Shown here: positions 23,862-31,501 of the stretch, in pieces
How the letters are laid out: each line of letters opens with the position of its first letter
Position numbering within the stretch: position 1 is the stretch's first letter
Assembly (NCBI GenBank): GCA_002345575.1
Contig: DDVX01000007.1
Span: forward strand, 361,942 to 425,941
Reading direction: 5' to 3'
Source of the DNA: Stutzerimonas stutzeri
Lineage (GTDB): Bacteria; Pseudomonadota; Gammaproteobacteria; Pseudomonadales; Pseudomonadaceae
DNA length: 64,000 nt
Notes under the pieces: model-generated
The model's database searches: none
Seen by the model: the letters and a program-made list of their open reading frames with translations, nothing else
What the model was told of the DNA's origin: nothing
Position numbers and translations under genes: made by a program

Positions 23862-24692
23862 TTAAAACTCGGCGAGGACGATGCCGTCGCCGCCGGATAC
23901 TGGCGGGCGTTTGCGCTGGCTGGGGTCTTCGGCGGCGCCGAGCTTTTCGGTCAGCTCAGTGATGGTCGCTTCGAGCTGGGTGACCTTTTTATCCAGGGCA
24001 GCAGCGTCGGCGCTGTGCTTCTCCAGGCTGGTCTGCTGCGTTTCAGCAAACTCCACCAGAGCGGTGACGGCTTCGCCGATCTCGGCGAACTGGCCGTCGA
24101 CCTCCTTGCCCTTGGTGAAGAGGGCCTTGACGCGGTTGGCCAGATCCCCGAAGGCGCCGGGTTTCTCGGTGACTTCTTCGAATTCGAGCTCCGCCTCTTC
24201 GGCGGCAGTGAACAGGTTGTCCGGGTGCTGTTTGCGATTGGCCAGGGTGCCGTGCTTGGCGCTGAATTCCAGCGCTTCGGTGCCCAGGCTGGCGGGGCTG
24301 TCGGTGATGGCCAGGCCGATGAGGTAGGCCTTGCCGGTGTCGGCGAACTTGGGCTGGACCTCGATCGAGGTGTAGACCTTCTGGCCTTTTTTGTTCAGGG
24401 CCAGCAGCGCCTCGTTGGGCTCGATCTGGGCGTAGAGGGCAAGCTTCTTCTCGCCGGCGATCTCGACTTCTTCAGCCTTGACCGCCAGTACGTCGCCGTA
24501 AGCGCCAAAAGGTGTATCGGGCGCGATGCCCTTGATGTGTTCGCAGTTGATGCGAGCGCCGTAGGTGGCCGGGTTGTACTGCGCGGCGATGTCTTCGATC
24601 CAGGTGCGCTCGATGGTGCGGCCATCGGTTGTCGCGCCTTCGACGGCGATACGCGTCCACTTGGAGCGGAATTTCTTGGCTGCTGCGGCCAT
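23862..24692 (-). CDS. O: Capsid scaffold and protease gpO, 276 aa
   Basis: gpO is both scaffold and serine protease maturing the P2 head. Residues fitting the catalytic triad are Asp23 (TTDGRT), His52 (NCEHIKG) and Ser109 (KVYTSIEV), spaced as in P2. The C-terminal half (about 150-276) is acidic and coiled coil, the scaffolding part. It is transcribed divergently from P, first gene of the O-R operon. Confidence 0.93.
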   Translation of the reverse strand: MAAAAKKFRSKWTRIAVEGATTDGRTIERTWIEDIAAQYNPATYGARINCEHIKGIAPDTPFGAYGDVLAVKAEEVEIAGEKKLALYAQIEPNEALLALNKKGQKVYTSIEVQPKFADTGKAYLIGLAITDSPASLGTEALEFSAKHGTLANRKQHPDNLFTAAEEAELEFEEVTEKPGAFGDLANRVKALFTKGKEVDGQFAEIGEAVTALVEFAETQQTSLEKHSADAAALDKKVTQLEATITELTEKLGAAEDPSQRKRPPVSGGDGIVLAEF

Positions 24693-24790
24693 GCGGTTTG
24701 TCCTCGGTAGCTGCTGGGTGCAGGTGCTGTGAGGGGCATGGTCGGCACGCCGCGCGATGCGGGCAATGTGCCTGCTGTGGATGGGGCGCA

Positions 24791-24812
24791 GGTACAGGGT
24801 GAGGCGCTAACA
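24791..24812. promoter_or_regulatory. Degenerate TGT/ACA element between divergent O and P
   Basis: GGTACAGGGTGAGGCGCTAACA in the 151-nt O/P gap resembles the V and FI sites: the minus-strand reading starts TGTTAGCG and ends TGTACC. P2 has two divergent late promoters here (PO and PP). The match is imperfect. Confidence 0.35.
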
Positions 24813-24843
24813 GGCTACGCGCGCGGGCGACACCATCTGCGCC

Positions 24844-26607
24844 ATGAATGCACCTGCCGAACTCCCCGTCCAACGTGATAACCGCCGCCAGGCCAAGTTT
24901 TTGTACTGGACGGGCTGGCGCATCACGGATATCGCCGACTACCTGGACGAGAAGGAAAAGACCGTCCACAGCTGGAAAACCCGCGACGAGTGGGACCGGG
25001 CCGACAACGTCGAGCGCATCGGTGGTGCGCTGGAGGCGCGGCTGGTGCAGCTGATCCTGAAGGACGGCAAGAGCGGCGGCGACTTCAAGGAAATCGATCT
25101 GCTGCATCGGCAGCTGGAACGGCAGGCGCGCATCGAGCGGTTCAAGGGTGGCGGTACCGAAACGGACCTTAACCCGAACCTGGCTAAGCGCAACGAGGGG
25201 CCGAAGAAGGCGCCGAAGCGAAACGAGTTCAGCGAAGAGGACATCGAAAAGCTTGAGGAAGCCTTCCGCGATGGGTGCTTTGGCTATCAGCTGGACTGGT
25301 ACCGGGCGGGCAATCAGCGCACACGGGCGATTCTCAAGAGCCGGCAGATCGGCGCGACCTACTACTTCGCACGCGAGGCGTTGCTCGATGCACTGATCAC
25401 CGGGCGCAATCAGATCTTCCTGTCGGCCTCGAAGAACCAGGCGCACATCTTCAAGGCGTATATCCAGGCGTTTGCCCGCGAGGTGTGCCAGATCGAGCTG
25501 ACCGGCGACCCGATCATTCTGGCCAATGGCGCCGAGCTGCACTTCCTGGGTACCAACGCGCGCACGGCGCAGGGCTACCACGGCAACTTTTACTTCGATG
25601 AATTCTTCTGGACGTTCAAGTTTAGGGAGCTGAACAAAGTCGCCAGCGGCATGGCGATGCAGAAGCAATATCGCCGCACCTATTTTTCGACGCCCTCTTC
25701 CATGGCCCATGAGGCCTATTCGTTCTGGACGGGTGAGCGGTTCAACAAGGGCAAGCCGGCGGCGCAGCGGATCAATATCGACGTGTCGCACGACGCGCTG
25801 CAGCAGGGCCGGCTGTGTGAGGACAAGGTCTGGCGGCAGATCGTGACCATCCTCGATGCCGAGGCGCGCGGCTGTGACCTGTTCGACCTGGAAGAGCTGC
25901 GCCAGGAGTACGACGCGGAGGCCTTCCAGAACCTGTTGATGTGTCAGTTCGTGGATGACGGCGCTTCGATCTTCCCGCTGGCCGTGCTGCAGCCCTGCAT
26001 GGTGGACAGCTGGATTGAGTGGGATGAGGACTACAAGCCGTTTGCTGACCGGCCTTTCGGTGACCGCCAGGTGTGGGTGGGTTACGACCCTGCCGAAACC
26101 GGTGATAGCGCCGGCCTGGTGGTTGTCGCACCGCCGCTGGTACCGGGCGGCAAGTTCCGCGTGCTGGAGCGCCATCAGTTCCGAGGGATGGATTTCGCCG
26201 CCCAGGCCGAGGCGATCCGCCGGGTGACGCTGCGCTATTGGGTGACCTACATCGGCATCGACATGACGGGCATGGGCTCGGGCGTGGCGCAGCTCGTCAA
26301 ATCATTCTTCCCTGGACTGACGACCTTCTCATATAGCCCCGAGGTGAAGACCCGCCTGGTGCTGAAAGCCTACGACGTGATCCACAAGGGCCGGCTGGAG
26401 TTCGATGCCGGCTGGACGGACCTCGCCAGCTCGCTGATGGCCATCCGCAAAACCACCACTGCCAGCGGCCGGCAGATGACGTACACCGCCGGGCGCACCG
26501 ACGAAACCGGCCACGCCGATCTGGCTTGGGCGCTGTTCCATGCCCTGCACAACGAACCGCTTGAGGGCATGACCGCCCAGAACACCAGCTTTATGGAGAT
26601 CTATTGA
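24844..26607 (+). CDS. P: Terminase large subunit (ATPase) gpP, 587 aa
   Basis: Packaging motor. The N-terminal segment has a small HTH-like region (RITDIADYLDEKEKTVHSWK). The ATPase has a variant Walker A (SRQIGAT, 166-172) and Walker B NFYFDEFFW (248-256). The C-terminal nuclease starts near GYDPAETGDSAGLVVV. Length matches P2 P (590). The stop overlaps the Q start by 4 nt. Confidence 0.95.
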   Translation: MNAPAELPVQRDNRRQAKFLYWTGWRITDIADYLDEKEKTVHSWKTRDEWDRADNVERIGGALEARLVQLILKDGKSGGDFKEIDLLHRQLERQARIERFKGGGTETDLNPNLAKRNEGPKKAPKRNEFSEEDIEKLEEAFRDGCFGYQLDWYRAGNQRTRAILKSRQIGATYYFAREALLDALITGRNQIFLSASKNQAHIFKAYIQAFAREVCQIELTGDPIILANGAELHFLGTNARTAQGYHGNFYFDEFFWTFKFRELNKVASGMAMQKQYRRTYFSTPSSMAHEAYSFWTGERFNKGKPAAQRINIDVSHDALQQGRLCEDKVWRQIVTILDAEARGCDLFDLEELRQEYDAEAFQNLLMCQFVDDGASIFPLAVLQPCMVDSWIEWDEDYKPFADRPFGDRQVWVGYDPAETGDSAGLVVVAPPLVPGGKFRVLERHQFRGMDFAAQAEAIRRVTLRYWVTYIGIDMTGMGSGVAQLVKSFFPGLTTFSYSPEVKTRLVLKAYDVIHKGRLEFDAGWTDLASSLMAIRKTTTASGRQMTYTAGRTDETGHADLAWALFHALHNEPLEGMTAQNTSFMEIY

Positions 26608-27608
26608 TGACCACCGACATTGCCGCCGTACCTGCTCCGGGCTTTGAGGCCTTCACCTTCGGCGACCCCATGCCGGTGCTCGATGGGCGCGAGCTGCTCG
26701 ACTACCTCGAATGCTGGCTGAATGGCCGCTGGTACGAACCGCCGCTGTCGCTGGACGGGCTGGCGAAGTCGACCAGGGCGAGCGTGTTCCTGCAGAGCGG
26801 GCTCAACTTCAAGCGCAACATGCTCGAGCGGACATTCATTCCCCATCGCCTACTTTCGCGTCAGTCGTTCGGGCAGTTTGCTTTGGATTGGTTGTGGTGT
26901 GGCAATGCCTACCTGGAGCGGCGGCAGAACATGCTCGGCCAGCCGCTGAGCCTGCAGCCGACTTTGGCCAAGTACATGCGGCGCGGCGCGGACCTGGAAA
27001 CCTACTACCAGGTGCGCGGCTGGAAAGATGAGCACGTGTTCGCGCCGGGCACGATCTGCCATCTGCGAGAGGCGGATATCAACCAGGAGGTGTACGGGCT
27101 GCCGGAATGGCTGTCGGCGCTGCAGTCGGCGCTGCTCAACGAGTCGGCCACGCTGTTCCGCCGGCGCTACTACCAGAACGGGTCGCACGCTGGATTCATC
27201 ATGTACATGACCGATGCGGCACAGAAGGAAGAAGACGTCGACGCTCTGCGCACCGCGCTGAAGTCAGCCAAGGGCCCGGGCAACTTCCGCAACCTGTTCA
27301 TGTACGCACCGGGTGGCAAGAAGGACGGCATCCAGCTGCTGCCGGTGAGCGAGGTAGCGGCGAAGGATGAGTTCGGTTCGATCAAGAACATCAGCCGCGA
27401 CGATCTGCTGGCAGCGCTGCGCATCCCGCCTCAGCTGATGGGCATCGTGCCGCAGAACGCTGGGGGGTTCGGGTCATTGCGGGAAGCGGCTGAGGTGTGG
27501 GCCGTCAACGAGCTGGAGCCGATTCAGGCAAGGCTGCAGCAGGTGAACGAATGGCTGGGGGATGAGGTAGTGCGGTTTCGGGAGTTTGAGCTGCACCCGG
27601 TCCGTTAG
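26604..27608 (+). CDS. Q: Portal protein gpQ, 334 aa
   Basis: Dodecameric DNA gate of the head. ARASVFLQSGLNFKRNMLERTF-like and QFALDWLWCGNAYLERRQN segments, then PGTICHLREADINQEVYGLPEWLSALQS (in parts) and DDLLAALRIPPQLMGIVPQNAGGFG, are the P2 portal hallmarks. Length as P2 Q (344). It is transcribed toward the cos-like site, as in P2. Confidence 0.95.
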   Translation: MMTTDIAAVPAPGFEAFTFGDPMPVLDGRELLDYLECWLNGRWYEPPLSLDGLAKSTRASVFLQSGLNFKRNMLERTFIPHRLLSRQSFGQFALDWLWCGNAYLERRQNMLGQPLSLQPTLAKYMRRGADLETYYQVRGWKDEHVFAPGTICHLREADINQEVYGLPEWLSALQSALLNESATLFRRRYYQNGSHAGFIMYMTDAAQKEEDVDALRTALKSAKGPGNFRNLFMYAPGGKKDGIQLLPVSEVAAKDEFGSIKNISRDDLLAALRIPPQLMGIVPQNAGGFGSLREAAEVWAVNELEPIQARLQQVNEWLGDEVVRFREFELHPVR

Positions 27609-27645
27609 ATCATATAATCGGCGGATATCTTGAAAAGGAGTTTGA

Positions 27646-28227
27646 ATGAACAACGATCAGCTGCAAGTTTTGGCCTTGATACTCGAGATTACTGGCTTTG
27701 GGCTTGCTTTTTTGCACGCATTTAAACCTCAGATATCGACTCGATTGAGCGACATGATCAATTCCGTATTGCTTGCTGTCGGAGCCCGCAAGATGGATTA
27801 CGCCATGCCAGGTGTGGATTACGACGATGAACTAAAGGACGAGGAGCGCGGGCCAGCTGCGCTGGGCTATTTCGTTTTCGGCATGTTCAGCCTGTTCATC
27901 ATCGTGCAGCTGAGCTTGTTGTTTGATTTCGGTGACGGGTTTCTGTGGGCCTGCTTGGAGATCGCGTTGGCCATCATGGCTGGCCCCATCGTCGCAATAA
28001 TGCTGCACGCAACCCTATCCACTGCGCTTAACGCTTTAGACAGCCTACTGCTTTCGGCAGGTAACGGTGACTACGCAGTTAGTTTTGGCTTCATCCTCGC
28101 TGCGATAGGTATGGGCATAGAGGTCAAACAAGTCTTTGATAGCACTCTCGCTTGGGTGCTTGTTATCTTTCCCCTGCTCGCTTGTCTTGCGGTTTACATG
28201 GCGATCGTGAGCCATCGAAAAAAATGA
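27646..28227 (+). CDS. Five-TM membrane protein at the phiCTX cytotoxin-gene position, 193 aa
   Basis: AAAAGGAG is well placed before the ATG. Five hydrophobic segments are visible: about residues 7-26 (LALILEITGFGLAFLHAF), 72-96 (YFVFGMFSLFIIVQLSLLF), 101-126 (LEIALAIMAGPIVAIML), 147-162 (FGFILAAIGMGIEV), 171-189 (VLVIFPLLACLAVYM). An acidic loop (DYDDELKDEERG) separates TM1 and TM2. It has its own terminator and lower GC than the head genes, so it is an independent cargo gene. I recognise no family. The position between portal and cos suggests a lysogenic-conversion, exclusion or phage-defence role. Confidence 0.82.
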   Translation: MNNDQLQVLALILEITGFGLAFLHAFKPQISTRLSDMINSVLLAVGARKMDYAMPGVDYDDELKDEERGPAALGYFVFGMFSLFIIVQLSLLFDFGDGFLWACLEIALAIMAGPIVAIMLHATLSTALNALDSLLLSAGNGDYAVSFGFILAAIGMGIEVKQVFDSTLAWVLVIFPLLACLAVYMAIVSHRKK

Positions 28228-28242
28228 CATTGCCAGAAAAAG

Positions 28243-28266
28243 AAGCCGCCTACGGGCGGTTTTTTT
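28243..28266 (+). terminator. Rho-independent terminator of the membrane-protein gene
   Basis: CCGCC-TACG-GGCGG followed by seven T residues, 16 nt after the stop codon at 28227. Confidence 0.9.
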
Positions 28267-28517
28267 GTGCCTCTGAACGGGCGTTTTTGCCGCCCTACAA
28301 GCAAGCAAGGCCCCAGCAAACCATACCAAAACGAGCCCTTCGAGTCCATCCTTAAAGGCTCGAAAACCCCAGTATTCATGCGGCCTGCAGCCAACCCAGT
28401 ACCTGCGTGCCAGGCCGTCGCCCGCTGACCTGCCGCCGCGCACCACCTATGTCACCAGAAGCCGACCGCGACCGGCCGGCCAGCACACCCAGGCCCAGCC
28501 ACCACCCGGCGCGCGCC

Positions 28518-28536
28518 GTTGTCCCCCCACCTCACC
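28518..28536 (-). other. Candidate cos site (P2-like cohesive end)
   Basis: Minus-strand GGTGAGGTGGGGGGACAAC matches the P2 19-base cohesive sequence (GGCGAGGCGGGGAAAGCAC, from memory) at 13 of 19 positions, including both ends. It also has the P2 orientation: reading 5' to 3' it points toward Q, and Q is transcribed toward it. The position beyond Q is also as in P2. Confidence 0.5.
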
Positions 28537-28705
28537 TGCGGGCTAAATAGGTCGCTTTCACTGCAGCCCTGCACATAGCCCCAGGCGGCCCAGTGCCTGC
28601 GCTGGCGAGGTGATGAGCGGCAGGGGAATGCCTGCGGAACCCTGCGAGGGCAGGCCTCATACGCACGCACTCGCGGCCTCCGAATTCAGAACCGATTCCT
28701 GAAAT

Positions 28706-28979
28706 AGGTAATTTTGGTAAGCGGGGGGATTTTCACGGCTGTAAGCCACGTATTTGCTGGGCTTGAGCGATTACCTGGAAAGGTAATTTGAGGTAAGGCA
28801 AAAGGTAATTTTTCTGTAAGTGCCTGATTTTAAAGGATTCTGCTTTTCAAGCTGCTGACCTGTGATTTAGGTAATTCGATTACTAATTTATTACCCTATT
28901 ATTACCTTTAACAAATCCATTCAACACCTTGATTCTAAAGGGATTATGACCGTTTCAGTATGTCGATTACCTAAATCAC
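28706..28979. repeat. Cluster of GGTAAT/ATTACC repeats, likely integrase arm sites
   Basis: At least eight copies: GGTAAT at 28707, 28782, 28804 and 28870; ATTACC at 28770, 28890, 28901 and 28966; further GGTAA copies at 28716 and 28792. Two are parts of a perfect 14-bp inverted repeat, GTGATTTAGGTAAT at 28862-28875 and its complement at 28966-28979. The cluster lies next to the tRNA, where the arm of an integrase attachment site would remain in attR. A replication origin or regulator array is the alternative. Confidence 0.7.
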
Positions 28980-29107
28980 CCGTTTCAGATGGGTCAACCA
29001 AAATCGCGGCTAACGCCTGGGGTGGACTATTTGCGCCCTCCACACACGCTCTCTTGGGAACAATATGGGAACACTCTCTCGCTCATTTCCCAGGCCTTGA
29101 AACGCCG

Positions 29108-29130
29108 AAGGCCCCGGAATACGGGGCCTT
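29108..29130. terminator. Terminator of tRNA-Ser
   Basis: AAGGCCCCG-GAATA-CGGGGCCTT, a 9-bp perfect stem, 13 nt beyond the 3' end of the tRNA gene. Confidence 0.75.
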
Positions 29131-29142
29131 CAGTGTGCGATG

Positions 29143-29232
29143 TGGCGGAGGAGGTGAGATTCGAACTCACGGAAGAGTTTCCCCTTCGACGGTTTTCAAG
29201 ACCGTTGCATTCAACCGCTCTGCCACTCCTCC
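29143..29232 (-). tRNA. tRNA-Ser(UGA), prophage attachment target
   Basis: The minus strand reads GGAGGAGTGGCAGAGCGGTT..., with anticodon TGA (top 29196-29198) in the loop CTTGAAA, a class II variable arm, the T-loop GTTCGAATC, and an acceptor stem pairing GGAGGAG with CTCCTCC, discriminator G and encoded CCA. The prophage adjoins the 3' end, so the last bases are probably supplied by attP. The phiCTX attachment site is also in a serine tRNA gene. Confidence 0.95.
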
Positions 29233-29360
29233 GCAGAGAGCGGGCGCAATAGTACCGGAACGAAACACACTGTCAAACTCTGTTGTCAGCTGGTTACAAA
29301 AGCTCTGTTATGATCCGGTGCAATTAGTCTCAGGCTGAATACATCTACAGGAGTGTCGCA

Positions 29361-30029
29361 ATGCTCAAGCAACAGTACGCATCTACGCACACGCAGGTTG
29401 AACAACGGGAAGTCAGCCGCGTCTTGCGCAACACCTATGGCCTACTGGCCCTGACGCTGGGCTTCAGTGCGCTGGTCGCTTACATGGCCATGCAGGCCAA
29501 CGCCGCCTATCCCAACATATTTGTGGTGCTGATCGGCTTCTACGGCCTGTTCTTCCTCACTGCGAAGCTGCGCAACTCTGTCTGGGGCCTGGTTTCCACC
29601 TTCGCCCTGACTGGCTTTATGGGTTATACGCTCGGCCCAATCCTGAACATGTACATGGGTCTGTCCAGCGGCGGCGAGCTCATTGCATCGGCTCTATCGA
29701 TGACCGCTTTGGTGTTCTTCGGTCTGTCCGCATTCGTGCTGATCACCCGCAAGGACATGAGCTTTCTCAGCGGTTTCATCACAGCCGGCTTCTTCGTCCT
29801 GCTGGGCGCCATGGTTGCCAGCTTCTTCTTCCAAATCAGCGGCCTGCAACTGGCGATCAGCGCCGGCTTCGTGCTGTTCTCTTCGGTCTGTATCCTCTAC
29901 CAGACCAGCGCCATCATTCATGGTGGCGAGCGCAACTACATCATGGCCACCATCGGTCTGTACGTTTCGCTGTACAACCTGTTCATCAGCCTTCTGCAGC
30001 TGATGGGTATCATGGGCGGCGACGACTGA
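29361..30029 (+). CDS. yccA: Bax inhibitor-1/YccA family membrane protein, 222 aa
   Basis: Seven-TM inner-membrane protein of the BI-1/TMBIM family; E. coli YccA modulates the FtsH protease. The N-terminus (TQVEQREVSRVLRNTYGLLALTLGFSALVAYMAMQ, in parts) and C-terminal YQTSAIIHGGERNYIMATIGLYVSLYNLFISLLQLMG carry the family signature with two conserved Asp/Glu-containing helices. Stand-alone gene with a terminator. Confidence 0.93.
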   Translation: MLKQQYASTHTQVEQREVSRVLRNTYGLLALTLGFSALVAYMAMQANAAYPNIFVVLIGFYGLFFLTAKLRNSVWGLVSTFALTGFMGYTLGPILNMYMGLSSGGELIASALSMTALVFFGLSAFVLITRKDMSFLSGFITAGFFVLLGAMVASFFFQISGLQLAISAGFVLFSSVCILYQTSAIIHGGERNYIMATIGLYVSLYNLFISLLQLMGIMGGDD

Positions 30030-30047
30030 TAGTCGCCCGTTGAATTG

Positions 30048-30068
30048 GCCCGCTTCGGCGGGCTTTTT
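30048..30068 (+). terminator. Terminator of yccA
   Basis: GCCCGC-TTCG-GCGGGC followed by TTTTT, 18 nt after the stop. Confidence 0.92.
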
Positions 30069-30115
30069 CGTTTTTGCAGCTGACGTATCATGTCGCTCAG
30101 TTATCAAGGTGCCTC

Positions 30116-30508
30116 ATGAAATTCGCAATTGCCCTCTATGCTCCCGCCCACTCCCCCGCTTCGCGACGCGCCTTGCGTTTTGCCGAAGCGGTGCTTGCCG
30201 GTGGGCACGAGATCGTTCGGCTTTTTTTGTATCAGGATGGCGTGCATAGCGCATCGGGCAATACTGTTGCCGCGCAGGATGAACTCGATATTGCCAGCCA
30301 ATGGAGCCAGTTTATTCAGGCCCACCAGCTCGACGGAGTCGTCTGTATTGCTGCCGGACTGCGCCGTGGCGTGCTGGATGAGCAGGAGGCCAAACGCCAT
30401 GGGAGACCTGCAGCCAATCTCGCGCCAGGCTGGGAGCTTTCCGGGCTGGGTCAGTTGCACGAAGCAGCGCAGCAAGCCGACCGTCTTGTCTGCTTCGGAG
30501 GTCACTGA
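30116..30508 (+). CDS. tusD: Sulfur-transfer protein TusD, 130 aa
   Basis: Subunit of the TusBCD heterohexamer that takes persulfide sulfur from TusA and passes it to TusE for tRNA 2-thiouridine synthesis. DsrE-like fold; the active cysteine is Cys77 in LDGVVCIAAGLRRGV. Start is ATG 30116 (MKFAIALYAP); the longer frame from 30074 lacks a ribosome site. The stop shares a base with tusC. Confidence 0.95.
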   Translation: MKFAIALYAPAHSPASRRALRFAEAVLAGGHEIVRLFLYQDGVHSASGNTVAAQDELDIASQWSQFIQAHQLDGVVCIAAGLRRGVLDEQEAKRHGRPAANLAPGWELSGLGQLHEAAQQADRLVCFGGH

Positions 30509-30867
30509 TGGCCCGTTCGATGCTGATCATCAGTCGCCAGTCACCCTGGTCTGGCCCCTCGGCCCGCGAGGCACTGGATATCGTACTGGCCGGCGGTGCC
30601 TTTGAACTGCCGCTGGGCTTGCTGTTTCTCGATGATGGCGTGTTTCAGCTGGCACCGCTGCAACAGGCGACACCCGTGCAACAGAAGGACCTCACCGCCA
30701 ACCTGCAAGCCCTGCCGTTGTTCGGAATAGAAGCGCTGTACGCGGCCAGACGCAGCCTCAATGAGCGCGGGCTGGACGAAGCCTCCCTTGGGCTACCCGT
30801 CGAGGTGCTGGACGACGATGCCCTGCGCGCACTTATCAACCGTTACGACCATGTGATTACCCTCTGA
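30508..30867 (+). CDS. tusC: Sulfur-transfer protein TusC, 119 aa
   Basis: DsrF-like non-catalytic subunit of TusBCD. SMLIISRQSPWSGPSAREALDIVLAGGAFELPLGLLFLDDGVFQL (read in parts) is the standard DsrE/F layout with no conserved cysteine. Overlaps tusD and tusB by one base each. Confidence 0.95.
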   Translation: MARSMLIISRQSPWSGPSAREALDIVLAGGAFELPLGLLFLDDGVFQLAPLQQATPVQQKDLTANLQALPLFGIEALYAARRSLNERGLDEASLGLPVEVLDDDALRALINRYDHVITL

Positions 30868-31169
30868 TGGCTACCCTGCATCTACTTTCGCATTCACCGT
30901 TTGCCGACAGCCGTCTCTCCAGCTGCTTGCATCTGCTTGGGGTCGGTGATGGGCTATTGCTCAGCGGCGACGCCGTCTACGCACTACAACGCGGCTCTGC
31001 CCAGCGTCAGGCGCTGGAACTGCTGCCGGAAGGTATCGCCCTCTTCGCCCTGGACGAGGACATCGACGCACGCGGGCTGGTGGATCTGCCCAGACATCTA
31101 CAACAAGTCGATTACCCCGCCTTCGTCGAGCTCTGTTGCCGCTACACGCGGACCAATGCCTGGCTATGA
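30867..31169 (+). CDS. tusB: Sulfur-transfer protein TusB, 100 aa
   Basis: DsrH family subunit of TusBCD: MATLHLLSHSPFADSRLSSC, then GDGLLLSGDAVYAL. The order D-C-B-E is conserved in gammaproteobacteria. The stop overlaps tusE by 4 nt. Confidence 0.94.
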   Translation: MATLHLLSHSPFADSRLSSCLHLLGVGDGLLLSGDAVYALQRGSAQRQALELLPEGIALFALDEDIDARGLVDLPRHLQQVDYPAFVELCCRYTRTNAWL

Positions 31170-31501
31170 GCGAGCTCGTCGTGGGTGGCGCCGAGATTGC
31201 CATCGATAAGGAAGGTTATCTGCTGGATCTGGACGATTGGAGCGAACCGGTCGCCGAGGCATTGGCACAGGCCGAAGGTCTTGATCTGCAAAACGATCAC
31301 TGGGAAATCCTGCTGTTGCTGCGCGAGTTCTATCAAGAATTTCAGCTCTCTCCCGCGACTCGCCCGCTGATCAGATATGTCGCATTGAAACTCGGCCCCG
31401 ACAAGGGCAATAGCATGCACCTGAACCGTCTATTCAAGGGCACACCCGCCAAGCTGGCCGCCAAACTGGCGGGCCTGCCCAAACCGAGCAACTGCATATG
31501 A
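31166..31501 (+). CDS. tusE: Sulfur-transfer protein TusE (DsrC family), 111 aa
   Basis: Takes sulfur from TusD and delivers it to MnmA bound to tRNA. The swinging C-terminal arm ends PKPSNCI with the catalytic Cys110 as penultimate residue. Other family blocks: IDKEGYLLDLDDWSEPVAEALA and HWEILLLLREFYQEF. The partner mnmA is at 52138-53268. Confidence 0.96.
   Translation: MSELVVGGAEIAIDKEGYLLDLDDWSEPVAEALAQAEGLDLQNDHWEILLLLREFYQEFQLSPATRPLIRYVALKLGPDKGNSMHLNRLFKGTPAKLAAKLAGLPKPSNCI

Larger units (their letters stand above)
28267..29107. other. Gene-free prophage end region (cos and att arm candidates)
   Basis: No convincing ORF on either strand. The left part (to about 28680) is GC-rich and contains the cos-like site. 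From about 28690 to 28980 the sequence becomes AT-rich with repeated GGTAAT/ATTACC motifs. The last 100 nt contain GGGAACAATATGGGAACA, a short direct repeat, before the tRNA terminator. Confidence 0.7.
1..29143. mobile_element. P2-like (phiCTX-type) prophage, left end outside window
   Basis: An almost complete P2-family structural set (Q,P,O,N,M,L,X,R,S,V,W,J,I,H,G,FI,FII,E,E',T,U,D) is seen with its lysis, regulatory and replication genes. The right border is placed at the 3' end of the tRNA-Ser gene because the late cluster, a cos-like site and an AT-rich repeat cluster all lie left of it and housekeeping genes start right after it. No integrase, cox or attL is present in the window, so the element continues left of base 1. 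The order portal-cargo-cos-att at one end recalls phiCTX. All head and tail genes look intact, so the prophage may be functional. Confidence 0.93.

Noticed and set aside
24472..26175. 567-aa minus-strand ORF
   Set aside because: Antisense to terminase P; the real gene has clear ATPase motifs.
28946..29338. Plus-strand ORF of 130 aa across the tRNA region
   Set aside because: Translates the antisense of tRNA-Ser; a known annotation artefact.
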